From positions 24,415,089-24,479,088 of the forward strand of contig CM057837.1 of the NCBI GenBank assembly GCA_030068075.1: 64,000 bases of DNA, written 5' to 3'. Every line of letters starts with the position of its first letter. The stretch's first letter is position 1. A model generated the notes under the pieces. The model was not told the origin of the DNA and did not search any database. It saw only the letters and a list, made by a program, of their open reading frames with translations. Shown in pieces: positions 20,501 to 31,439 of this stretch. The translations under genes and the position numbers were made by a program. The stretch is from Paguma larvata. Taxonomy: Eukaryota > Chordata > Mammalia > Carnivora > Viverridae.

Positions 20501-23500
20501 TCTATCTTGACCAATCCCTCCGAGATGTTTTATTTTAATAAGGGTCAGGGATCAGGGCCCCTTGTGAATCGGGCCTGCTCCCTCACGCGTCCCAGGGCGC
20601 TGAGGCTCTCGAAGCACTCATTTAGCCGTTTGCGAAAGAAGGAACAGTCCTGGCGATCGCGTAGCAAAATACATAGTTCATAAAAATGGAAATACCCCTG
20701 AGGGAGGAAAGGAGCATATGTGATCGTCTCGGGGCAGCCATATCTCATTTTCTTTGCCAGAACTCAAAAACTTCTTAGGGATTGCATCAGGGACCTCTCT
20801 ACTCTGGTGTTCCAGCCCAAACCCACACTGCCCTTAACCCCCTCGCTCACAGAAGGTAGCACATGGCGCCTGTTTTCTTAATGTTTGTCTCTAGAGAGAG
20901 AGCGCGAGCGAGCTGCAGGCATCCTAAGTGTAGCGAGAGCCGTGTTACCTTCCAGGTGATACCTACTCCCCCCCCCCCTCACGGAGTGAGCTTCCTTGAT
21001 TCGGATCCTGAAGATCCGGGGTTCCCGTGCCTGGCAGCTCTGACAGCCTGGAGGTGGTGGGGGAGGAGGTCTTGGAGCAAGACTAACGGAATTCCTACCT
21101 ACATCAGAGCTCAGGCGTATATGTACTACTAGTTATCGGACATACGGAGACGCTTTGAGAATTAAAAGTGCACATCAATTCAGTTTCTGAGTGAATGATA
21201 ACGTTTTGTCACACTCTCCCCTCTCCCCTCAAGAGATAAGATACTATTATGAAGGGGATTTGTGACGCTTCCCACCACCGAGAATGGGGCCGTCACGATG
21301 GCTGGCTAGACCGTTTCTCAGCTCTCTTGTCCCAAATCCCACGGTTTTGCGACCTTGGGACGTGGCCACTGCATGTCCTGGGCTTTTCATGCTTCCCGTC
21401 CCTAGGATTCTATGGCCCGCATGGGAATGAGTCTTGATTTTATTTTTCGAGCAGGCCGTTTCCACGGGTTGGGGAGGTGCTCTCCCCAAGTTCTCTGCGG
21501 GCCTGTGCGCCCCACCACGTCTGAGCCTTTGCGCGTTTATTAACTCTCCTGTGGTTTCGGTGTTCTTCTACTCAGTAGTTTCATAATCTCCTAATTTCCT
21601 GGCTGCAGCATGTTATCCAGTCCCCCAGCTGGCCTCCGAACTAAAATTATTCCTAAAATTATTACATCACTTCTTCTCCCATCGCATAGGAAAACTCCTC
21701 ACGGCGCAAAGGATCTCGGTTAGCTAGGGGGTAGGAAGAATGTAAGCGCGTGTAATAAATTCATACAAACTCACGCGGACGTGACCGAGAGGCCCCTATG
21801 ACTCACTCGCCCCACCCCCCTTCAGTCGCATGGTCCTTTTAAAAGGGGATGCTCGCTAAGATGGGATGACCCTTTAGTTGATAACGGGCAATAGTAAGAC
21901 AGTGAACAGAGTGTGAGGAGTACAGACACCCAGGAAGAGGAGATAATTTGGGGGGTGGGGAGGGGTGGAACGAGCTCACAGACAGGTGCACTCGTCTTGG
22001 CAGGGAGTCGGCATCCCTCTTTCCCCTCTTCCGTCTCCTTCATTCTCCAAACTCCCTCAAGTGTTCACAGGTGCCAATATTTTTCACACTGGCTCACCGA
22101 TGCGGGTGGGGGGGGGTGGGGGGGTGGGAGAGAAGGAGAGATGAACTGGTAGGTGTCGAGAGTAGTAGTAGCAAAATATTATTCTATAATCATTTGCTTG
22201 CGTGAGTCCAGGACTCTTCCTTATTGTGAGTGGGAACGAGGCAGTCCCACGTAACGATGAAAAATTAATATGAAAGCATGCCCGAAGGCGTGACTAATGT
22301 AGCACTTCTATATTCCTTTAGAAGATTCGTAGAGTCTAGAGCCTTTTCCTGCTCTGTGGAATAGGGAACCGGGTGAACCTGGGTAACTAAGCCTGGTTTC
22401 TAGATAATGGTTATCCCAGAGGAATCGGGGTGGAGGGGGAGAGATTGGGTTGGGTGGGAAAGGGCGCTGGGCAGCAAGGGGCTGAGGCAGAGAGGCCGGA
22501 GGGTCCCATCATGAATTCTAGTCCACAAGCAAACAAGGCTGCAGCTTCCACCAGGGGCTTGGGGCCAGGATTCTAGTTCCCAGGCAGAGGATGGGGTATG
22601 ACAGACAGAATCTCCATGGGATTAAAGACTTGGAAAACTGAAGCAGCTGGGGGTGAGGAGCAAGGCTCCATGAGCAGAATGCAGATGCCTCAGAGGGGGC
22701 AGGGACAGGGCTGTTCCAAGCCCGAGCATCCTCAACCCGCGAGCCCCATATCCCAGGTCAGCCTGACGGTAAGCGTGATCCGATGCCTAGACCCTCATGC
22801 TCATGGGCTAGGGGATGTTGGAATTTCTTGTCACAACTTGGCGTTTGGTTAGAAAAGATTCCAATCTCTACTGAGCTTTGTCAGAGGAGCCAAGGGTGGG
22901 AGTAGACATTTCGAAGGCAAACATGGCACATAACACAATTCTAGAATCGGTATGAGCAAGTTCCGGGGGAATTGTGTGAGGCCAGGAAAAGGGGAGTCTC
23001 ACTCTTCCTGGAGGCTGTTGGGAGAGGTTTTCATGAGGAGAATCTCCGCCAAACATTGAAGAATAAAGGAAGGCTGGTGGAAGATAAGGTCTTTCAGACA
23101 CAGGTTTGGGGAGAGAGATGGCTCCGGTCATGCCAGGGAGTGATGGAGAGCGGGGTGTGATGGGAACTGGGAGGGCAAGGCTGGGGGTTCCACTGGGGGT
23201 GGGCAGAAATTCCTGGGGTGCAGTTACAGCTGTTAGTATTCATTTAGGAATTGGTATCCTTTCCTACTTGGAGCGACTGTAAGGAGCCTGGATCTGAGCA
23301 ATGAAAGCTTCATTGGTGCAGACAATTCTTGCTGAAATCAATCATTTCTTCAAGGAGCTCTTGTCCTTTTAATTGGAGCAACACTCAGAAACCAGTATCT
23401 GAGTGCTAAGTGCACTGATTGTCACTGGAGTGTCTGCGTGTGGACAGAGCTGGGAAATACATGCGTGATCCTACCCCACGCGTATTTACGCATCTAGACT

Positions 23501-23560
23501 CTTGTCTGTCGGCACACTGTATGTAATGGCATGGGTTCTGTGATCTGTTTATTACAGCAC
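20500..23560. other. Long unique non-coding stretch
   Basis: Three kilobases with no clear SINE, LINE, LTR or exon. Part of 22.97-23.16 kb has the purine-rich look of a degraded antisense L2 (GGAGGCTGTTGGGAGAGGTT). A G-run array at 22.1 kb is listed separately. Open frames are all under 92 codons. Confidence 0.5.
22104..22128 (+). other. Potential G-quadruplex
   Basis: Four G-runs (GGG, eight or more G, seven G, GGG) separated by single T fit the G3+N1-7 rule on the plus strand. The element is isolated in unique sequence. Confidence 0.5.
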
Positions 23561-23563
23561 CTC

Positions 23564-24368
23564 TGATATGGCTTATCCCCCCACCCAATGAATACTCCAA
23601 CTCTCCAGACACCGAACGAGTGTCCTACAACTTAATTAAATTCTGACACCACATACCTGGAGTTTGTGCAGATACTACAGGTTAAGGGTTCAGCCCCATA
23701 AAACTTCCCCCACTTCAGATGCCAGTCTCAAGTCCGGGTCTTTGGTACGTCTGATGGACCGGCTGTAAATTAGGAGGTCCCATGGCCTCCTCCTCACGTT
23801 CCATGATCTTTTAGAATGGTTCACAGGACTCAGAAAAGCACTTACTATTTCCAGTTTATTATAAAGTCTACAACTTCGGAACAGCCAAATGCAAGAGATG
23901 AACAGGACCAGTATGGGAGGTGGGGGCTGGGCTTGGAGCTTCTGTACCCTCTTGGGGATACCACCCTCCCAGCACCTCCATGCGCTCACCAACACAGACA
24001 CTCTCCAAACCCCATCTTTTAGGGTTTTCTAGAGGTCTTGTGGTGGCATGGTTGATTAAATCATTGACCCTTGGTGCTAAACTCAATCTCCAGTCTCTCT
24101 CTCCTCCTCATAGTTTGGGGGTGGGGCTGAAAGTTCCCACTCACTAATCACATGGCTGGTTCCTCTGGCAACCAGCCCCATCCAGAAACTCTCTAGGGGC
24201 CCACCAAGAGCCCTCCCACTAATATAAACTCAGGTGGTTGAAAGGGGCTTGTTATGAATAACAAAAGATATTCTTCTCACCCCTGACACTCAGGGAATTC
24301 CAAGCGTTTCAGAAAAATCTCATTCTAGGAACCAGGGATGAAGAGCAAATATCTATTACTATGTCACA
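23564..24368 (-). mobile_element. Complete solo LTR of an ERVL-class endogenous retrovirus
   Basis: About 805 bp that, on the minus strand, starts TGTGACATAGTAATAG and ends CCATATCA, the TG...CA form of an LTR. It contains an AATAAA polyadenylation signal at about 23861 (minus strand) and the blocks GGCTGGTTGCCAGAGGAACC and GAACTTTCAGCCCC, known from a mammal-wide LTR (MER21-like, name tentative). Flanks ACCTC at 23559-23563 and ATCTC at 24369-24373 match 4 of 5, fitting a 5-bp duplication. No internal retroviral genes are present. Confidence 0.8.
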
Positions 24369-24373
24369 ATCTC

Positions 24374-25026
24374 ACAGTTCTTACTAATACCTCTGACTCC
24401 AGCCCAACACCCTGGGATTTATTCTAGCCTTCCCTCTTTCCTTCTTTGTGACTTTGTTCTCCAGCAACGAGAAACCTCCTTTCCTCTCTTACACGCTTCT
24501 TTGCTCCATTCTAATGTGGCCACATGAAGTTGTTTGAAATTGCTAACCCCCACCCCTCTGAGAAACACATTTACTAACTAGATGAGAGCCTTCATGCACA
24601 GTTCTTCTTGTCTTTAGACTTCCAATGTCCAGTCAGGAAATTTGTTCTCGAAAGTGGCGTAGGTTAGTTCTGTTCCTCTCCATCCCCTCAGTCTGGTTAT
24701 GTGATTTTATTTGTAATATGTCAGGCTCATTCGTTACTGTTTGTATTCATTTTGGGTTCCTAGCACATCTTGCTTGGTCTTAATTGTTTATTATTTTTCA
24801 GGATGGGAAGGGCATCTGAGACATGGCTCACACATTGTTATCCTCCCCCCACCGCCAAAATCCAAAAGTATCGCTCCACTCGGGTCTCTGGTACCCCATG
24901 CGCCTACCCCCATGTTTCCCACCTGTTTCCTACCTACCCTTGGTTACCAGGCTCCTTGGTTTCTGGTTAATCCCCTCCCCCTCATTTCTTTTTTCTCGCA
25001 AAGGAGCAAATACCTGAGCATAGATT
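24374..25026. other. Unique AT-rich non-coding stretch
   Basis: Pyrimidine-rich with no recognised repeat. It separates two LTR relics. A 133-codon frame at 24741-25142 runs into the MLT1 and has no recognisable protein features. Confidence 0.45.
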
Positions 25027-25987
25027 TGCTTTTATTTTATGGGTTGAATCGTGTCCCCCACTCCTCCCTAACTGATCTGTTGACGTCCCAGTGCTCTGCC
25101 CTGGCCCCCCCAACCTCAGAATGTAACCTTATTTGGAAATAGGGTCACTGTATATAAAAGTATTTAAGATGAGATCATTAAGAGTAAACTGTCATCCAAT
25201 AGATCTGGTGTCCTTACACCAAGGGGGAAATATGGACATAGACACACAGGGAGAGATCATGTGGAAATAACTGGGGTACAGGGGTGCAAGAGCACCTGGC
25301 TCAGGGGGTCCCAAGCGGACTAGGTTTGGCTACTTGCCACTGACATAATCCGAAGACAGAGGGACAAGTTGGGGGGGGGGACAATAAAGGGATTTATTTC
25401 AGTGAGGCCAACACGGGGAAGACAGCAAACCAATGTCTCAGAGACCATCTTCAAAGTGCTGAAAATATGTCTAGGTTGATATAAGGAAAATGCGAGACCA
25501 GGGTCGGTGGACCTGCAGGCGGGCAGGAAAGGTGAAGTTGATCATTGTCTTGGGGTCAGTCACATTGGGTCTTGCTGGCTCAGGGCAGCCCTTCTTGCTT
25601 GAGGGGGTAGTTTCAGATCCCATCACGGGATGCTTTGTCCATGGGGTCTTTGCCTAAGTTAAGAGATAAGCTTGAAAGAAAGACTAAACAAGTTAGAACT
25701 TACAGACTGCGGTCAGAATGGAGGTGGTCGAAGTCTCTTCCGTGGAGATGAAGGCAAAGATCAGGGTGATGCTTCTTTGAGCCAATGAAAACCAAAGATG
25801 GCCACCAACCTACAGATGCTAGGGGAGGCGCAAGGATAGAGTCTCCCTCACAGTCCTGAGAAGCAACCAACCTTGCTCACACCTTGATCTTGGACTTCTG
25901 GCTTCCAGAACTATGAGACCATCAATTTCTGTTGTTTAAAAGCTACCTGGTGTGAGATATTTTGTTAGAGCAGCTCTAGAAAACTCA
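25027..25987 (+). mobile_element. MLT1-type LTR (ERVL-MaLR), split by a later insertion
   Basis: TTATGGGTTGAATCGTGTCC, CTTATTTGGAAATAGGGTCA, TCTGGTGTCCTTACACCAAG, then after a gap AAGATCAGGGTGATGCTTCT, CACCTTGATCTTGGACTTCT and TTTCTGTTGTTTAAAAGCTA follow MLT1 order. The ends TGCTTTT and AACTCA fit TG...CA. The two halves stop at 25265 and resume at 25742. Non-coding relic. Confidence 0.85.
25266..25741 (-). mobile_element. Insertion inside MLT1, LTR-like on the minus strand
   Basis: The 476-bp insert is flanked by GTGGA at 25261-25265 and 25742-25746, a 5-bp direct repeat typical of retroviral integration. On the minus strand it has a GAAATAAATCCCTTTATTG polyadenylation-like string near its 3' third, as LTRs do. 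Expected TG...CA ends are not evident, so the class is uncertain. It must be younger than the MLT1 it splits. Confidence 0.5.
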
Positions 25988-26084
25988 TGTCCCCCCACTT
26001 TTTAAATACAATGGGTGCCTTAATATAGGTACTCTTGTGCTTTGCTTGCCTATGTCTTGGAAATCAGCCTACATAGAAGCTGCC

Positions 26085-27055
26085 TTCATGCTTTTTAAAA
26101 ATTAGCTGCATAACACTCCAGTGTGAGGACGTACCAAGTTTTTCAACAACCCTCCTGTGTATAAGCATTTAGGGTGCCTCCAAGATTTTGCAATTACAAA
26201 CGATGCTGTAATACATGTCCTTGAATGTATGCATTTTTATAGACTTTTCAAAAAAGTCATTTATTTTGAGACAGAGCAGGGGAGGGGCAGAGAGACTTGG
26301 CAGGGATGGGGTGGGGGAAGAGTGAATTTCAAGCAGGCTCTGCACTGACAGCGTGGAGCCCCATGCGGGGCTCAAACTCACAAACTGTGAGATCATGACC
26401 TGAGCTGAAATCAAGCGTCTGATGCTTAACTGACTGAGCCGCCCAGGCGCCCCGGTGCATATGCATTTTTAGAGTGTTGGAAGTATATCTTCAGTGTGGA
26501 TCGCTAGCAGGGGGCTGCTGCGTGGAAAGGGAAGTGCATAGGCCCTTTCGTTAGGTATTGCCAAATTTCCCTCCAGGAGAGTCCTCCCAGTCTGTGTTCC
26601 CGCTGGAGGCGTAGGAGAGTGCTGATTTTCCCACAGACTCACATACAGGCCACATGGTCATATTTCAAAATTTTTGCCAGGCTGAAAGGTGAGAAACAGT
26701 ATTTCAGGAATGTTTTACTTTGAGTTTCTCTACTCACGAGTGAGTTTGAGCTTTATTTTCATTTGAGGATCATTGTCAGATCTTTTTTCGGGAATTGTCT
26801 GTGTCTTTTTCCTTGTTTTTCTAATTTTTCTTTTCCCCTACAGATGTGTAAGAATCTTAGTCCTTTGTCTATGCTGTATAGTGTGAATATTTTCTCTCGG
26901 TTAGTTGACTTTGCGTAACAAATATCACCATAAACGACTTTCACTTGGATTTATCCAAATCTATCAAGTTTTTTTTTTTAATTGCATTTAAGTTTGGACT
27001 ATCGATAGAAAGCCTTTTCCTGTGCCCAAACTAACCCTGTTTAATGTCAGTTTAG
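26085..27055 (-). mobile_element. Old L1 ORF2/3' region, degraded, split by a SINE
   Basis: TTAGCTGCATAACACTCCAG, ATTTAGGGTGCCTCCAAGAT, TTACAAACGATGCTGTAATA, then after the SINE ATTGCCAAATTTCCCTCCAG, GAATCTTAGTCCTTTGTCTA and GAAAGCCTTTTCCTGTGCCC follow the antisense of an ancient L1 reverse-transcriptase gene 3' half. Frames are broken throughout, so it is a dead copy. Confidence 0.8.
26250..26453 (-). mobile_element. Feliform CAN SINE inside L1
   Basis: Antisense copy with TCATTTATTTTGAGACAGAG, GCACTGACAGCGTGGAGCCC, GAGATCATGACCTGAGCTGA and head GAGCCGCCCAGGCGCCCC. TGTATGCATTTTTATAG before it and GCATATGCATTTTTAGAG after it suggest an imperfect target-site duplication around ATGCATTTTTA. 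Confidence 0.94.
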
Positions 27056-27059
27056 ATAT

Positions 27060-27729
27060 TCAGGTAGAGCACTGACAGAATGGATTGATTAGAAGTGGAT
27101 TGTACACAGGTCCATGGGATCCACGCGATCCTCTAGCCAGCCGGGTGGAGCACGCTCCCAATGCTTTATAAGTAATTGTTATAACACTTTCCTATTTACA
27201 CACCCAGCGAGCAATTGTATATGAGCCACGGATGTTCATTTATCAAGAGTCTCCAGGGCATGACATCAAGCCCCAAGGGACCACAGTTGCCAGAACTGGA
27301 AGACACATTCGGATTTTGGTAGGCCTTGTTCTTAGGGCGTAGATGAATGAGTTCTCCTCTGGGCAGTCAGGAAACTGAGGCAAAGTGGAGGGGGTGGTAC
27401 CAGTTGTCTTAAAACAGGAAGGATTTAAAGATTTTTTAAAAAACTTTCAGTCTCTAAGTCTGGGGTTATAACTCTGAGAACATATGTTGAGCTTTTCTTA
27501 AAAAAATAGTTTTTGATCTCAGCACTTGAAAGCCAGTGTTCCTTAAAGCCCTCCTCAATCTCCTTATCATTTTCTGCTTCCTCCCTCGTCCAATTAGGGA
27601 AGCCAGACAGAGGCAGAGTTTCGGTGTTTGAATGCATTGTTCAATTAGGTCATTTGTGTAGTTCGTTCAGCAAATATTTGTCTGGACTTATCTTCCAGGC
27701 AGAATCAGAGCGTGTGCGTGTGTGTGTGC

Positions 27730-27793
<64 letters not shown>

Positions 27794-28960
27794 TGATGCC
27801 CGTACCTTACCAAGTCCAGTGAGAACTCCTGGAATTGGAGCCTGGGCGTCAGTATTAAACAGTCACCACCCAAACTTCCCATGTGATCCTCGTGTGCAGC
27901 TGGTGGTGAGAATAGCTGTATCACGTTTCGCAAATTCTAACGTATCTGCAAATTGCCCAGGAATCTTGTCAACAGGCAGATCGTGACTCAGTAGATCTGG
28001 GTCGGAGGAGAGGGGAGATCTGAGACTTTGCATGTCTCATAGGCTCCCGAAGGAGGCAGAGGCTGCTGATCCGTGCCCACACGGAGTAAGCAAGCCTGGA
28101 CCACACCAGAAAGCAAAGTGTGTGGATGTGTTTGCTGAACAGTTTCAGCTGTTAGGACTGACGGAATGGCTGTCATGAGGCTGGAGAATCCTTCTCTGGA
28201 GGCATGCCTGTGTGTGTGTGTGCGGGTGTGTTTCTTTTTTAAATCCCCAAAGCTGAGGAAGTCTTTGCCCATGAAGCTTGGGGCTACGGCTCAAGTCTGT
28301 GAAATCCAACCCCATCGCAAGGTGTAACTCAGCTGTGTAATCCATACTGGTGTAGCCAGCAAGCTCTTTTCAGGAATGATCTCTCTCTTGTTTCCCTTTG
28401 TTGTTGCTCTCTGTGGAGTCTGGGCTGTTATGAGGCGTGTAATTGCCGGTTGGAAGGAAGCTATCCAGGCCACGCCACGGAGCCCACGTGTAGGCCCTCT
28501 ACCAGGTTCTCCGTTCCTCCCAACCAGCAACCAAAACGGTGGAGGTGTCTCCAGCCTGAAACAAACGCAGGGCCGCCCCATCTGATTCTCTGGATGAGCC
28601 CAATGGCATCTCCTTCAAGCAGCCCGGGAGCTGTTCTGCTAAGTTTGGGTCCAAGACGTGATTAGTGGTTAATGGGCCTTGAAAGACATCTTTATTTATT
28701 ACTGTTGCCGAGCACTGTTGCCTTGATATTGATCTTTTCCAATTTTCTATTTTGTCCTTTGAAATGCTAAGAACACAGCAGGGCAACTCATTGCCTGAAG
28801 CACTCACTTTGTTTAAAGCTCATTTCCTTTTGCAATTAACATGGCGATATTTCATTGTAATTGTTATTTGCTTCGCTTTTTGTTTAGACCAGAGGCTCAA
28901 GTGAAGGAGGACGTGCCATTTTAAAGGCAGGTGGCAGGTAGAGGAGAACCCAGTTTGAAA
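27060..28960. other. Unique stretch with possible conserved parts
   Basis: Outside the microsatellite at 27.7 kb no repeat was recognised. The part 28.67-28.90 kb is AT-rich and simple-repeat-free, with TTGCAATTAACATGGCGATA (homeodomain TAAT-type and YY1-type ATGGCG strings), an appearance common in conserved non-coding elements. Conservation cannot be tested from one sequence. Confidence 0.4.
27709..27791 (+). repeat. Compound (TG)n(AG)n microsatellite
   Basis: About twenty TG units with two C interruptions run straight into about twenty AG units, ending at AACTGATG. The frames through it on both strands are artefacts. Length variation is likely. Confidence 0.97.
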
Positions 28961-28974
28961 ATAAGTTCAAACTT

Positions 28975-29158
28975 TTAAAAAACGTCTTCATTCATTTATT
29001 TATTTTGAGAGGGACGGAGGGAGGAAGGATCCCAAGCAGGCTCTGCTCTGGCAGCACGGAGCCCCATGCGGGGCTTGAACCCATGAAACGAAAAATCATG
29101 ACCTGAGCTGAAATCAAGGGTCGGATGCTCAACCACTTGAGCCCCCCAGGCGCCCCTG
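28975..29158 (-). mobile_element. CAN SINE with an 11-bp target-site duplication
   Basis: Antisense copy with CATTTATTTATTTTGAGAGG, CAGCACGGAGCCCCATGCGG and head GAGCCCCCCAGGCGCCCC. AGTTCAAACTT occurs perfectly at 28964-28974 and 29159-29169, which fixes the borders. The CT/GA segment is shortened. Confidence 0.95.
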
Positions 29159-29169
29159 AGTTCAAACTT

Positions 29170-30800
29170 CTCATGAGGCATCAGCACGAGGCTTAAATCA
29201 GCGTGCTTATCAAGAAATTGTTATTCTTCATAGAACACTGGGTGCGGGGGGGGAGTTCAATGTCAGAGTTGGAATTTTACACAGTTGGTAAATTTGTGGG
29301 GCAGAATTATAGTATCCAAAGTACTTTTAGGAGGTCGATATTCAGGTTCAGAAAAGAGGAGTCAAATAATATTATGGTTTGTACAATGGCTAGTGTTTCT
29401 ATCTTTGATCCCCTTGGTCAGTCCGTGGTACTCAGCAATATGCACTTTCAAGGCGCTGAGTCCTATGCGGGACGTGTGAATGAATGACGCATTGCTGGGC
29501 TCCGGGGGCCGAGTCTAGGGGAGGGAGCAAATAGATAAGAGAGGGAGCCATCTCGCAGAAGCAGGTGAGGCTCTGAAGTTAGTCTGCAGACAAAAGCTGC
29601 ATGAAGCCCAAGCATGACGGAGCTAAGTGTCATTTCCACAAACCCTCAACCCCCCCGACTAGATTCCACTCTTTCATTTCCGCTCCACTAGAGAAGTCGG
29701 CCTGGGTTTGGGTTCTGACCGTATGGGTCCTTAAAAGCGAGGATGGTCCCTGGAGAGGGAAGACGTTCACAGGACAAAAGGCACGTGAGAGCAGCAGGTG
29801 CACGTGTCTCCGCCGAAGCAGACATGCCTGGTGAGGGGAGCGGCGGGGGGATTCTTTTTCTGGTGCGTTCCTCTATGTGCTTTTTGTTCGATGCACAGAG
29901 CTGATGGAAGCTATTTTGACTTACGTTGTCATTCTGGTGTATGAAGCCGGGCAGACTTACAACTTCTGGAAGGAAGGTGTGCATGCCCAAAGAGTTAGGG
30001 AGGTTGGGGGAGAAAGAGATTAATTCCAACCAGGAGATCAGAGGGAAGTCTTTTCGAAACGGTGGAGATGGGAGTCAGGCTTTGGAGGAAGGTGTGACTT
30101 TGACAGGCGGCGTGTAGGGGACTTGAGGCCCCGGGGCGGGGGGGGGGGGGGGAGGGCACAGAGGATGTGGAGTCTGGACCCTGGGAAGCAGGTATGGGAA
30201 CCTGCGGGTGCACACCGAGGGTGGTGCTCTGGGAAGGCCTTCCTGCCATCGAGAACAGTCTCTACCCTGCAGGTGGTGTTAGAGCGAGAGCATAGGGGAG
30301 CGAGATCACTGTGGAAAGGAGGTATGAGCTGGAGTGGTAGGCCGTCTCAGAGTCCAGCAGGGGAAGCGGACGGAGACTCAGGGAGGGGCTGTGTGGGACC
30401 AGAAGGGGCAGCCTGATGCGGGTGGGGTGTGGTAGGTTTGGAAGGACCCGAAGATAATTGTGAACAGGGGGCAGGGGGCTGTACCAGAATCTTCGGGAGG
30501 TAGAGGTACCCGTGAGCGTTTTAAAAAAGCACTTTCAGTCTTATATTTTATGTTTGGAAAATAAAAAAATTAGATTTTTTAAATGATACCCATGATAGGG
30601 AGCAAAATGCTAGAATCATTTTGGGGTCAGGAGACGGGGAGGGGAGTAGCGGGTCTTACTGGCGGAGCAGGGGCCTCTGTGGAGAGACAGGGCAAGGGAG
30701 AGGCCAGAGAGGATCGATTTTCCCAGAGAATCCGGTGGGGCTAAGCAGGAACCCTAAGTGTGCGTGATGCCTGCATGTCAGAGCTGAGCCGGAGGCTCTG
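29170..30800. other. Unique non-coding stretch
   Basis: Contains a run of about 16 G at 30136-30151 and purine-rich sequence at 30.03-30.50 kb that may be a very degraded L2. No exon recognised. A 113-codon minus frame at 29688-30029 has no identifiable domain. Confidence 0.4.
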
Positions 30801-30809
30801 TTCGGTGAG

Positions 30810-31430
30810 GGGGTTCCTAACCCGATTTTGCGCGTGGACCCCCTTTGGCAGCCTCAGAATAATGTTCTTAAAAGCACGAAGCAAAGCGCATAGGGTCATC
30901 AGGGAAACTGATTATACCAAAACAACATCACCAAAATAATTAAAAAAAAAAATATATGTATATGCACTTTTAATTAAGGCCCTGAATAGTAAGAACTAGA
31001 GACAGGTCTACTCGTTAATGTAACTTTGCAATACTGACGAGGAAAACTTTGAGACCTGCAACAACTTTAATCTTATGTGAAATATTTTTGATATCTATTT
31101 TTTTTTAAATGTGTGAGAGAGAGAGAGAAAGCGAGCATGAGTGAGGGAGGGGCAGAGAGAGAGAGGACAGAGAGAATCCCAAGCAGGCTTGCGTTACCAG
31201 TACAGAACTCAATGCGGGGCTTGAGCTCACAGATCATGACCTGAGCTGAAATCAAGAGTCAGAGGCTCAACCGACTGAGCCCCCCAGGGACCCCTCGAGA
31301 TCTAATATTCACTAGTTTTACAATGGTGTGTTGCCTGCTTTCATCATTATAAGAAATGCCAAATTTTGATGAGATGTCAGGGAAGACGGAGATGGGCTGT
31401 TTTTTTCACATCTTAGTTCACAGACCCCGT
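30810..31430. mobile_element. Old DNA transposon-like repeat, split by a SINE
   Basis: GGGTTCCTAACCCGATTTTG, GTGGACCCCCTTTGGCAGCC, TCAGAATAATGTTCTTAAAA, CCTGCAACAACTTTAATCTT and, after the SINE, GTGTGTTGCCTGCTTTCATC and TTAGTTCACAGACCCC match a widespread mammalian repeat with inverted GGTTCTCAACCC-like ends, probably hAT type. The family name is not certain and the right terminal repeat is eroded. Confidence 0.6.
31098..31294 (-). mobile_element. CAN SINE inside DNA transposon-like repeat
   Basis: Antisense copy with GTGTGAGAGAGAGAGAGAAA, CAATGCGGGGCTTGAGCTCA, AGATCATGACCTGAGCTGAA and head GAGCCCCCCAGGGACCCC. Shorter than the others because the ATGAACCATG part is deleted. GATATCTATT before and GAGATCTAATA after may be a worn target duplication. 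Confidence 0.9.
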
Positions 31431-31439
31431 GAGCGCCGT

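Noticed and set aside
26085..27055. Possible L1 reverse-transcriptase gene
   Set aside because: Only short degraded antisense blocks remain, with frameshifts and stops throughout and a SINE inserted in it.
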